Part shown: piece after piece, positions 6,249-12,301 of the stretch
Layout: every line of letters starts with the position of its first letter
Position numbering within the stretch: position 1 is the stretch's first letter
Virus record (IMG/VR): IMGVR_UViG_3300020032_000002
Location: 1 to 29,648 of that record
Origin: a virus
DNA length: 29,648 nt
Direction: 5' to 3' (one strand)
Notes under the pieces: model-generated
Seen by the model: the letters and a program-made list of their open reading frames with translations, nothing else
What the model was told of the DNA's origin: nothing
Database searches by the model: none
Program-made: the position numbers and the translations under genes

Positions 6249-6404
6249 GTGGGAGATGAATTGCTCAAAGGCATTCCCAGAGCAATACAAGTTGCGAGGG
6301 ATAATGGGTGTTTGAACCACCCTTTGAGAATAAGGGTAGTGTAATCTACCAAACTTCTCATGAATCTCCCACTTCTTAGCGAAGCGTAAGTGGGAGAGGT
6401 TCAA
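6215..6404 (+). mobile_element. 190-bp non-autonomous IS200/IS605-type element (PATE-like)
   Basis: Left hairpin 6234-6255 (perfect 9-bp stem, loop CTTT) begins 19 bases from a TTAT target (6211-6214). The right hairpin 6366-6396 is preceded by GAAT (6362-6365) and followed by TCAA (6401-6404), the same guide and cleavage tetranucleotides as the IS608-like element at 2777. No transposase or tnpB inside. The interior has hairpins (6261-6266 with 6280-6285; GGTAG and CTACC near 6334-6350) resembling an omegaRNA-type right end. TnpA from 2891 could act on it in trans. Left boundary is inferred from the 19-base rule. Confidence 0.7.
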
Positions 6405-6412
6405 ATCATGGT

Positions 6413-6589
6413 ATGGAATTAGGTTGTTGCTTAAATATAGTAGAAATATTAAATAATGGTGGTACATTAGATGAAGCTAAAGCAGAAATTCAAAATCAAA
6501 GTCATTCGGGTATGTCTTATGGATTAGTATGTAGTATGGTTAAAGAGTTTTGTGAACGTGGTAAAGAATTCGTTAGCTATGCAAATTAA
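6413..6589 (+). CDS. Hypothetical protein, 5' region disrupted by the 190-bp element
   Basis: From ATG 6413, 58 aa: MELGCCLNIVEILNNGGTL..., SHSGMSYGLVCSMVKEF..., ending SYAN. It reads like a genuine helical phage protein. If the element at 6215-6404 is removed, the frame continues upstream as MGILYHG from ATG 6202, overlapping the end of the Cys-rich gene. No good SD exists for ATG 6413 itself, so the present copy may be poorly expressed or dead. No family recognised. Confidence 0.5.
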   Translation: MELGCCLNIVEILNNGGTLDEAKAEIQNQSHSGMSYGLVCSMVKEFCERGKEFVSYAN

Positions 6590-6685
6590 GAATGGCTATA
6601 TTGCTACGTTACAGAGGTTATGAATTGCGTTAAAACCATTGATTTAAAAGGTTTAATAAAAAATATAATGATAGGAGGTTAAATT

Positions 6686-6775
6686 ATGGGAATTGAAAGA
6701 GTAGATTATTATTCAGAACTAAATCAGGACAAAAAAATAAATGTTATTCATAAAAAACAAACAACAAAATTATAA
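6686..6775 (+). CDS. Small ORF, 29 aa
   Basis: ATG 6686 follows AGGAGGTTAAATT. The start MGIERVDYYSELNQDKK resembles the start of the protein at 4697, suggesting a truncated relative. Its last codons are made of the AACAAAATTATAA motif (6763-6775) that precedes the next promoter. Confidence 0.4.
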   Translation: MGIERVDYYSELNQDKKINVIHKKQTTKL

Positions 6776-6784
6776 TAAAATATA

Positions 6785-6814
6785 TTGACAAAGTATGTTT
6801 TGTCATGGTAAAAT
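6785..6814 (+). promoter_or_regulatory. sigmaA promoter with dyad operator
   Basis: TTGACA (6785-6790), 18-base spacer, TAAAAT (6809-6814). Nine bases upstream is AACAAAATTATAA (6763-6775). The dyad TGACAAA-N6-TTTGTCA (6786-6805) covers the -35 and most of the spacer, a typical repressor position. The start point would lie about 6821, only a few bases before the SD at 6824, so the leader is almost absent. Confidence 0.75.
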
Positions 6815-6836
6815 GTTGGCAAAAGGAGGTGATTAT

Positions 6837-7412
6837 ATCAAATTGAATAAATTTAAAGTGTTAGTTTTAATACTAATTATATTAATAACATTTATAATAG
6901 GTTGTCCAGTAAAAAAAACTCAAACTGTTAAACAAGTTACGAATCAAAATTCAACAATAATTTATGAAACAGCTGAAGCAGCCGAAAAACCAGAAGAAAA
7001 AATAGTAAAAGAATTAGTAGAAGAAAAGGTTAACAAAAAACAAAATTATAAATATATAGGCGAATTTGAAGTTACAGCCTATGATTTATCAATTCAATCT
7101 TGTAGTAAACCAAAATCGCATCCACAATATGGTATAACTGCAACAGGATTTGATTTAAAAAATAAATCTATAGAAGATATAAAAATTATAGCAGTAGATC
7201 CGAAAGTAATACCATTACATAGTAAAGTATATATAGAATTTGCAGGTTGGAGGAGTAAATATAATGGGGTATATTTAGCAAAAGATACAGGTGGTGCAAT
7301 AAAGGGTAATAAAATTGATATATTTATGGAAGATACAGGAGATAAAGTAGTTTCTAAAAAAGCTATGAAATTTGGTAGAGTTAAAGGTGTAAAAGTTTGG
7401 TTGGCTGAATAA
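6837..7412 (+). CDS. 3D-domain cell-wall protein with lipoprotein-type signal, AUC start candidate
   Basis: 191 aa from ATC 6837. N-terminal basic KLNKFK, hydrophobic segment LVLILIILITF and lipobox-like IIGC suggest export and lipidation. After an Ala/Glu/Lys linker, the 3D domain runs from about EFEVTAYD to the end: ATGFDL, AVDPKVIPLHSKVYIE, AKDTGGAIKGNKIDIFM. The three Asp that name the domain are in these motifs; it occurs in peptidoglycan lytic enzymes such as MltA and YocH-type proteins. ATC stands five bases after AGGAGGTG, exactly where the identically spaced gene at 10658 has ATG. TTG 6843 (spacing 11) is the alternative; the ATG-less longer frame from TTG 6795 would begin upstream of the transcript. 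Confidence 0.8.
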   Translation: MKLNKFKVLVLILIILITFIIGCPVKKTQTVKQVTNQNSTIIYETAEAAEKPEEKIVKELVEEKVNKKQNYKYIGEFEVTAYDLSIQSCSKPKSHPQYGITATGFDLKNKSIEDIKIIAVDPKVIPLHSKVYIEFAGWRSKYNGVYLAKDTGGAIKGNKIDIFMEDTGDKVVSKKAMKFGRVKGVKVWLAE

Positions 7413-7440
7413 CAAAAATATAAAAAAAGGGGTGAATTTT

Positions 7441-7584
7441 GTGGATGATTTATTAAAAATGATTTTAAATCATTTTGCTGAATATTGTGTTAAATGTGAT
7501 AATAAAAAATGCAGAGAAAAAGAAGAAGAAATGATTAATAAAAAATGGAAACAATACGTTGAGAAGTTGAACAGGAGGGGTTAG
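7441..7584 (+). CDS. Small hypothetical protein, 47 aa
   Basis: GTG 7441 follows AAGGGGTG. Product starts MDDLLKMILNHFAEYCVKCD; three Cys (CVKC, KCRE) and a charged helix (REKEEEMINKKWKQYVEKL). The stop TAG directly precedes ATG 7585, so it is coupled to the kinase gene. Motif AACAAAAATATAA (7411-7423) sits between the previous stop and its SD. Function unknown. Confidence 0.5.
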   Translation: MDDLLKMILNHFAEYCVKCDNKKCREKEEEMINKKWKQYVEKLNRRG

Positions 7585-8190
7585 ATGAGTCATATTTTAG
7601 TTTTAACAGGTTTTAGTGGTTGTGGCAAAGATAGTGTAGCTAGAGTATTAGAAAAAGAACATGGATATAAGTTTGTAGTTTCAACTACAACTAGACCAAA
7701 AAGAAGTAATGAAAAAGATGGTGTGGAATATTATTTTAAAACTAATGAAGAATTTCAAAAATTAATAGACAATAACTTGTTAGTAGAATATAGAAGTTAT
7801 AACACAATTCAAAATGGTAAGCCCACTGTGTGGCATTATGGAATAGAGAAAAAAGAGTTTGATTTAGAGAAAAGAAATTATGTGGTTGCCTGTGACTTAA
7901 AAGGATTAGAAGATTTAAAAAGAAATTTTGGAAGTAAGGTAATATCTTGTTTTATAGATGTAGATGAGGAAAGTAGAAGGTTAAGAGCAATAGTAAGAGA
8001 TAGAAATTTTGAACTAACTGAATGGAATAGAAGATGGGAAGATGATAAAAAAAGGTTTTATAGTATTAAACATAATGTTGATTTTATTGTTAAAAATTAT
8101 GATTTCAAAAAATGCATTGAAAATATATTAAAACAAGTAGACTATAGGTTAAAATTAAAAAATTTTTTTGAAAGTTATTGTAGTTATTAG
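7585..8190 (+). CDS. Guanylate-kinase-like (d)GMP kinase
   Basis: 201 aa. P-loop GFSGCGKDS at residues 9-17; GMP-binding signature STTTRPKRSNEKDGVEYYF near 33-51; later RLRAIVRDR fits the lid/arginine region. Guanylate kinases phosphorylate (d)GMP with ATP; in a phage this would feed dGTP synthesis alongside NrdJ and dUTPase. The C-terminal portion (VDYRLKLKNFFESYCSY) is longer than needed. Lengths and motifs fit a functional enzyme. SD AGGAGGGG is inside the end of the preceding gene. Confidence 0.88.
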   Translation: MSHILVLTGFSGCGKDSVARVLEKEHGYKFVVSTTTRPKRSNEKDGVEYYFKTNEEFQKLIDNNLLVEYRSYNTIQNGKPTVWHYGIEKKEFDLEKRNYVVACDLKGLEDLKRNFGSKVISCFIDVDEESRRLRAIVRDRNFELTEWNRRWEDDKKRFYSIKHNVDFIVKNYDFKKCIENILKQVDYRLKLKNFFESYCSY

Positions 8191-8216
8191 AAGTATAAAT
8201 TTTAGGAGGTTATATT

Positions 8217-8549
8217 ATGAAAACTTTAAAAACATGGGAAATGATTAAAGAATTAACTGAAAAGCCATATAAAAAATTCAAACATATTGAATATCCCGTT
8301 ATAGTGTATTCTTTTGATGATAAAATTATTGTAAAATCTACAGATGATAAATATAAAAATTTATCGTTGTACACAAAAGATGAATGGGAAGAAAAAATAA
8401 TTGTTATGAAGTATATGAGTATCGATGAATTCATAAAAATATTAAAAAACTTTCATTATATTGATTGTGAGTTTAAAGAATGTAAAGAGTGTGAATTGTA
8501 TGGTGAAGTGTGTGATGTTCTTGCTGAATTTAGCAATAAATATATGTAA
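8217..8549 (+). CDS. Hypothetical protein, 110 aa
   Basis: ATG 8217 follows AGGAGGTT at five bases. A beta-rich N-terminal half (IEYPVIVYSFDDKIIVKSTD) precedes a helical segment and a C-terminal Cys cluster (CEFKECKECELYGEVC, five Cys) that could bind metal. No recognised family. It sits directly after the kinase gene. Confidence 0.6.
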   Translation: MKTLKTWEMIKELTEKPYKKFKHIEYPVIVYSFDDKIIVKSTDDKYKNLSLYTKDEWEEKIIVMKYMSIDEFIKILKNFHYIDCEFKECKECELYGEVCDVLAEFSNKYM

Positions 8550-8595
8550 AATAGTGATTTTGTAAACAAAATTATAAAAAAGATATGGGGTGATT

Positions 8596-8787
8596 ATGTT
8601 GAGAAAATTTAATTTTATTAAAGAAATTAAACGATTTAAAAATGACCTAGAGGAAGAAATAAATAAATTAAGACCAATAGAAAGTGATTATTATACTGGA
8701 TTATGTGATGCGTATGACGAAGTAATAGATTGGTTAAATATTTTATTAGACGCTCAACAATTTGAAGATTTTAAAAACAACAAATAG
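8596..8787 (+). CDS. Small helical hypothetical protein, 63 aa
   Basis: GGGGTG precedes ATG 8596 (3 bases) and TTG 8599 (6 bases); either could be used. The product (FIKEIKRFKNDLEEEINKL..., YDEVIDWLNILLDAQQFED) is acidic and helical, coiled-coil-like. AACAAAATTATAA at 8565-8577 lies upstream of the SD. Function unknown. Confidence 0.55.
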   Translation: MLRKFNFIKEIKRFKNDLEEEINKLRPIESDYYTGLCDAYDEVIDWLNILLDAQQFEDFKNNK

Positions 8788-8796
8788 GTGATTATT

Positions 8797-9006
8797 ATGA
8801 CCAATATCAAACATTACTTCAATGTAAAAATTCCATACTGGAAGCACAGATATGTCAAGTTTACTCTATGCAAAATATCACATGAAGACAAATACAGAAT
8901 ACAATTCACAATATGGTTAATAAGAAAACTTGTTGATATAAAAGGATATAAAGATGAATTTGGCACTAATTGGTGGAAACATTTTGTAATTTATTCAAAA
9001 AAATAA
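8797..9006 (+). CDS. Hypothetical protein, 69 aa
   Basis: ATG 8797 with AGGTG upstream, ten bases after the previous stop. Basic and aromatic-rich (KHYFNVKIPYWKHRYVKF, WWKHFVIYSKK), no Cys cluster, no TM. Could be a small nucleic-acid-binding or structural protein, but this is a guess from composition. It is the last intact gene before a hairpin and a truncated gene. Confidence 0.5.
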   Translation: MTNIKHYFNVKIPYWKHRYVKFTLCKISHEDKYRIQFTIWLIRKLVDIKGYKDEFGTNWWKHFVIYSKK

Positions 9007-9042
9007 TTTTCCCACCTAACAATAAGATTCAGTGGGAAAATT
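9005..9042. repeat. 11-bp inverted repeat after the 8797 gene
   Basis: AATTTTCCCAC (9005-9015) and GTGGGAAAATT (9032-9042) separated by 16 bases. It overlaps the preceding stop. There is no T-run 3' on either strand, so it is not a standard terminator; it could still end transcription weakly or be a relic of a mobile-element end. Confidence 0.5.
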
Positions 9043-9148
9043 AAGATATATGAAGAAAAAGTAATTTTATTATAATCTGTTTTTATATGAATGTCAACTT
9101 GTAATATTTTTTAATTAAAAAATGGGAGAAATAATAAGGAGTGATGTT

Positions 9149-9304
9149 TTGGCTTATCATATTTCAGATACACATTTTTATCATAACAATATAATTAGGT
9201 ATTGCAATAGACCTTTTCAAGACACTAAAGAAATGAATGATTATATTATTAAATCATGGAATAGTGTTGTGAAAGAAAATGATATTGTCTATCATCTTAA
9301 TTAA
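9149..9304 (+). pseudogene. Truncated calcineurin-like metallophosphoesterase
   Basis: TTG 9149 lies five bases after AGGAGTG. The 51 codons encode the family N-terminus: AYHISDTHFYHNNIIRYCNR, FQDTKEMNDYIIKSWNSVV, NDIVYHL. In complete proteins this last motif continues as GDF with the remaining metal ligands; here it becomes N and stop. The truncation point coincides with the start of a 58-base sequence that is repeated at 11102, suggesting loss by recombination at the repeat. The D-x-H metal pair is present but the rest of the active site is missing, so it should be inactive. Confidence 0.75.
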
Positions 9305-9354
9305 ATATTATTTTTATAGAAATTAAATAACAAAAATATAAAAATATATTGACA
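9297..9354 (+). repeat. 58-base promoter-bearing repeat, copy 1
   Basis: Begins TTAATTAAATATT and ends TTGACA. Nearly identical to 11102-11160 (one indel and two or three substitutions). It contains motif AACAAAAATATAA (9329-9341) and the -35 of the following promoter. Confidence 0.85.
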
Positions 9355-9377
9355 ACCCGATGAAATAATGTTAATAT
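9349..9377 (+). promoter_or_regulatory. sigmaA promoter for the 9444 gene
   Basis: TTGACA (9349-9354), 17-base spacer, TAATAT (9372-9377). Motif AACAAAAATATAA ends seven bases before the -35. The leader (from about 9384) contains a second motif copy (9410-9422) just before SD AGGAGGG. Confidence 0.8.
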
Positions 9378-9443
9378 GTTATTGAGGGTTAAATAAGATT
9401 TTTTTTAACAACAAAAATATAATTTAAAAAAGGAGGGTAGATT

Positions 9444-9821
9444 ATGAGAGACTTTAATCATTCAATAAAAAAATTAGCAAAGCTTTTGAATATAGATTTA
9501 GATAAAATTGATGAAGAAATCGAAAATAAGGATAATGTTGCGTTAAATATGATAATTGACAAAGTTAAAGAATTAAAATTTGAAAATAAAAAGTTACAAA
9601 AATCAAAACAATTTTTAGCTAATATGTTAAAAATTAAAGATGAAGAGCAACCAAAAGATTTACATATTATTAAGCAGGAATTTGATAAAATTTATGATAA
9701 AACAAGAGTATATTATGAAAAAGAAATTACCGAATTAGGTGAAGTAATAGCTGGTTTAAGAAAAGAGCTGGATTATTATAAGAATGTGGTTAAGAAATAT
9801 AATGGTAAAATAATTAGTTGA
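9444..9821 (+). CDS. Coiled-coil hypothetical protein, 125 aa
   Basis: ATG 9444 follows AGGAGGGTAGATT. N-terminal short helical region (IKKLAKLLNIDLDKIDEEI), then heptad-like coiled coil (IIDKVKELKFENKKLQKSKQ) and a second helix (KEITELGEVIAGLRKELDYY). No enzymatic motif. First gene of a transcript from the promoter at 9349. Function unknown. Confidence 0.65.
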   Translation: MRDFNHSIKKLAKLLNIDLDKIDEEIENKDNVALNMIIDKVKELKFENKKLQKSKQFLANMLKIKDEEQPKDLHIIKQEFDKIYDKTRVYYEKEITELGEVIAGLRKELDYYKNVVKKYNGKIIS

Positions 9822-9837
9822 CAAAGGAGGTGTTGTT

Positions 9838-10158
9838 GTGTTATTAGATAATGAAATTAAAATTGGCGAAGTATATGCTTATGATATTGAACATAACCTT
9901 TCGGGTTTGCATATGGGTACATATACAGTTAAATTAATAGATATCCAACCAGATGGATTATTATTAGTTGAAAGTGTTGAAACAGGAGAATTGTTTATGT
10001 GTGGCAAACATACGTTGACTTCATTAGGTAGAATAAAAAGAATGATTAAAGGTTATGAAAATGTTAATTATGAGGAATTAGAGGATTATGAAAAATGGCT
10101 GTATGATAAAAGAATAAAAAGAATGAGAAATGCAATAACATCTAGTATTTGGTGTTAG
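9838..10158 (+). CDS. Hypothetical protein, 106 aa
   Basis: GTG 9838 is five bases after AGGAGGTG. The N-terminal two thirds are beta-rich (KIGEVYAYDIEH, GTYTVKLIDI, GLLLVESVETGELFMCGKHT) and the C-terminus is a charged helix (YEELEDYEKWLYDKRIKRM). No known family. Coupled to the preceding gene by a 16-base gap. Confidence 0.6.
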   Translation: MLLDNEIKIGEVYAYDIEHNLSGLHMGTYTVKLIDIQPDGLLLVESVETGELFMCGKHTLTSLGRIKRMIKGYENVNYEELEDYEKWLYDKRIKRMRNAITSSIWC

Positions 10159-10168
10159 TATAATATTG

Positions 10169-10208
10169 TAGACACAAAAATCCGAACGCTATAAAATTGG
10201 AATTTTAT
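10169..10208 (+). promoter_or_regulatory. Promoter with palindrome at the -10
   Basis: TAGACA (10169-10174), 17-base spacer, TAAAAT (10192-10197). A perfect palindrome ATAAAATT-GG-AATTTTAT (10191-10208) covers the -10 and the presumed start point, suggesting a regulator site. Drives the 72-aa membrane protein. Lacks the AACAAAAWTATAA motif found at the other promoters. Confidence 0.55.
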
Positions 10209-10230
10209 TTAAAAGTAAAAATACGAAGAT

Positions 10231-10449
10231 ATGCAAAATGTAAACATTGCAGACCAAATAATGTCGATTATTAATCAAATAGCAGAAAAACTAGGTGTAG
10301 CTGCTGAAAAAGTTTATCCGATACTAAGGAAACAAGCAATAGTTGAAGGAATTATTTATTTAGTTTGGGTTTTATTTAGTTTAATCATTCTAACAATAAC
10401 AACAATCTTAATAGTAAAATACCTGAAGGAACAAAAGAAGGAATATTGA
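10231..10449 (+). CDS. Small single-pass membrane protein, 72 aa
   Basis: ATG 10231; only a weak GAAG precedes it. N-terminal helix (NIADQIMSIINQIAEKLGVA), one TM segment about residues 40-64 (GIIYLVWVLFSLIILTITTI), then a basic tail KYLKEQKKEY. This topology occurs in small phage membrane proteins, but no holin or immunity motif is evident. Promoter at 10169 directly upstream. Confidence 0.6.
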   Translation: MQNVNIADQIMSIINQIAEKLGVAAEKVYPILRKQAIVEGIIYLVWVLFSLIILTITTILIVKYLKEQKKEY

Positions 10450-10470
10450 GAAATTGATGAAGGTGATATA

Positions 10471-10596
10471 ATGGGGTGTTTTATGTTGGGTATTGTACCT
10501 TGCTGTGTTGGAATTATAATGTTTGCTGAAAACATAAAACTAATGTTAACGGCGTTTGCAAATCCAGATTGGTATATATTCAACGAATGCTATTAA
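10471..10596 (+). CDS. Small hydrophobic protein, 41 aa
   Basis: ATG 10471 is five bases after AAGGTG. One hydrophobic segment (MGCFMLGIVPCCVGIIMF) followed by a short soluble tail (ANPDWYIFNECY). Probably membrane-associated; CC pair of unknown meaning. Cotranscribed with the membrane protein upstream. Confidence 0.5.
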   Translation: MGCFMLGIVPCCVGIIMFAENIKLMLTAFANPDWYIFNECY

Positions 10597-10657
10597 ATTT
10601 AATTAATTAAAACTCAATATTAAATGAAATTTTTAAATTAATTAAGGAGGTGATTAT

Positions 10658-10927
10658 ATGATTAAATATGATATTAATGATATGTTATCACTTTCAATAT
10701 GTGATGCTGTTACTTATAATAAATTTGATAAAGAAAATATAAAAAAAGTAATATTCAATCCACCAGCAACTATAGTAATATTTAAAAATGGTAGTAAAAG
10801 AGTGGTAAAATGTGATAGTAAAGATGAGTTTAATCCTGAGATTGGTTTTGCAATGGCAATGATGAACGAAATGTTTGGGAGTAGGAGTGCTTTTAAGAAA
10901 TTTATTAAAAACTATATAAAAGAATAG
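10658..10927 (+). CDS. Conserved-type phage hypothetical protein, 89 aa
   Basis: ATG 10658 is five bases after AGGAGGTG. The core IKKVIFNPPATIVIFKNGSK, then RVVKC...DEFNPEIGFAMAMMNEMFG, resembles a small protein family I have seen annotated as hypothetical in many Firmicute phages. Beta-strand-rich then helical. No catalytic motif. Role unknown. Confidence 0.7.
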   Translation: MIKYDINDMLSLSICDAVTYNKFDKENIKKVIFNPPATIVIFKNGSKRVVKCDSKDEFNPEIGFAMAMMNEMFGSRSAFKKFIKNYIKE

Positions 10928-10941
10928 GAGTGTATAGTTTT

Positions 10942-11105
10942 ATGTCAAAATTAATTATAGAAGTACCTGATACAGAAAAACTTTCAGAAAAAGAATTATG
11001 TAATATAATACATATTTAGTTAAAACAAAATATCCTGAATTTGAAAGAATTGATATTATTTGCACAGAAAATGAAATTCGATTAGAAGTCGCTTATACAT
11101 ATTAA
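10942..11105 (+). pseudogene. Frameshifted small gene
   Basis: ATG 10942 opens MSKLIIEVPDTEKLSEKELC and stops at TAG 11017-11019. Immediately after, another frame reads YLVKTKYPEFERIDIICTEN, EIRLEVAYTY and ends at TAA 11103-11105. Together they make a plausible 54-aa protein, so one indel near 11005-11017 has broken it. No slippery heptamer suggests programmed frameshifting. The 3' end abuts the second 58-base repeat. Confidence 0.55.
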
Positions 11106-11160
11106 TTAAATATTATTTTTATAGAAATTAAACAACAAAAATATAATAAATATATTGACA
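11102..11160 (+). repeat. 58/59-base promoter-bearing repeat, copy 2
   Basis: Near-identical to 9297-9354, again starting TTAATTAAATATT right at an upstream stop codon, containing AACAAAAATATAA (11134-11146) and ending in the -35 TTGACA. Confidence 0.85.
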
Positions 11161-11183
11161 TAATAAAATGTATTTGTTAAAAT
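11155..11183 (+). promoter_or_regulatory. sigmaA promoter for the SSB-like/replication genes
   Basis: TTGACA (11155-11160), 17-base spacer, TAAAAT (11178-11183). Motif AACAAAAATATAA ends eight bases before the -35. Transcription would cover the 22-codon ORF at 11215 and then the SSB-like gene. Confidence 0.8.
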
Positions 11184-11214
11184 AGTACTAGGCGTTAAGA
11201 AAGGGGATGATATT

Positions 11215-11283
11215 ATTAAGAACAAACTTGGATTAAGAGTACCTATTAAGAATTTAAGAGAGCCTCCTATTGAAAGTTTTTAA
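11215..11283 (+). CDS. Possible 22-codon peptide with AUU start
   Basis: ATT 11215 stands five bases after AGGGGATG. The frame, MKNKLGLRVPIKNLREPPIE then SF, has no in-frame ATG, GTG or TTG. It could be a leader peptide for the SSB-like gene 40 bases downstream or a free micro-protein. Another ATG at 11207 overlaps the SD and opens only nine codons. Confidence 0.4.
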   Translation: MKNKLGLRVPIKNLREPPIESF

Positions 11284-11322
11284 ACAACAAAAATATAATA
11301 TAAAGAATGGGAGGTATGTATT

Positions 11323-12267
11323 ATGAGTAAATTACAACAAAATAAAGGAACCGTTAAACTAAAAGGTAAAATTTTTAATTTGCATAGTGACAAAAAAGAT
11401 TCAAAATTTGAAAATGAATCAATTAAAAAACTTAATTTTGGTATAAAAACAGCAGATGACAATGTTCATTTTGTTCAATTATTACAATTTAAAAATAATA
11501 AGAGGGTATGGGTTTCGTGGAGAGATGAAAACAAAAAAAATCACACTAAGGAAATTAATTGGAATGAAAGATTAAATTATAAAACTGGCAATAAAACAGT
11601 TATAGGCGTAAGGGTTAAATCTAAAAATGACGAAGAAGTTGTTAATTTAGTAGCTGATGATGCAATAGATTATATATTATCAAGTTTTGAAGATGGTGAT
11701 GATGTATTTGTATTATGCGATGTAAATTATAGAGAGTATAACGATAAAACTATACAGGATAAAGAAATTAAATCTATATTTGCTGCAAAAGAAGAGATAG
11801 ATTTTGCTGCTGAAGATTTTGAAGAAATTAATGATTTTGAACAAGAAATAGTATTTGAAAAAGCAATTGCAAATAAAGACGGAAAAATTTTAGTATATGG
11901 AAGAATAATAGATTATAAAAAGGATTTTATATTAGTTCCTTTTGTGGTCAATGGTAATGAAAATAAAGAACTAGCAAAATATTTAGTTAAACAATGTGAT
12001 TTTGGTGATATATTAAAAATAGTAGGTAAGGTTCATAATAGAGTCATATACAAAGAAATAGAACAAGAACAACCGCAATTTCTAATAGGAAGCGTTCCTA
12101 AATCTTATAAAAATACAAAAAAACAACGCGTAATAGATTCAGAAAGAAAAGAATTTGAAATACTAGGAATTACAGAACATAAAAAAGGAATATATAAAGC
12201 TGAAGATTTTGCTAAAAATAAAGAAGAAGAAAATGACAATGAAGATTTGCCGGACTTTTTAAAATAA
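11323..12267 (+). CDS. Probable phage single-stranded-DNA-binding protein
   Basis: 314 aa. Two beta-rich segments (about residues 7-145 and 175-255) with OB-fold-like alternation, KLKGKIFNL...VWVSWRDE and GKILVYGRIIDY...GDILKIVGKV, and an acidic tail ending EDLPDFLK, like the protein-interaction tip of SSBs. The following Sak4-like ATPase supports the call: such ATPases are commonly paired with an SSB for annealing or recombination. ATG 11323 follows GGGAGGT; motif copy at 11286-11298. Family membership is inferred from tail and context, not from a specific signature. Confidence 0.65.
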   Translation: MSKLQQNKGTVKLKGKIFNLHSDKKDSKFENESIKKLNFGIKTADDNVHFVQLLQFKNNKRVWVSWRDENKKNHTKEINWNERLNYKTGNKTVIGVRVKSKNDEEVVNLVADDAIDYILSSFEDGDDVFVLCDVNYREYNDKTIQDKEIKSIFAAKEEIDFAAEDFEEINDFEQEIVFEKAIANKDGKILVYGRIIDYKKDFILVPFVVNGNENKELAKYLVKQCDFGDILKIVGKVHNRVIYKEIEQEQPQFLIGSVPKSYKNTKKQRVIDSERKEFEILGITEHKKGIYKAEDFAKNKEEENDNEDLPDFLK

Positions 12268-12301
12268 CAAAATTATAAAATAATAATAGGAGGTATGTTT
12301 A

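Noticed and set aside
6620-6682. 20-codon ORF beginning MNCVKTIDLKG
   Set aside because: SD-like AGAGG is only two bases from the ATG and the frame simply runs through the SD of the next ORF; too weak to call.
9005-9042. Intrinsic terminator after the 8797 gene
   Set aside because: The stem is good but the loop is 16 bases and no T-run follows on either strand, so it is kept only as an inverted repeat.
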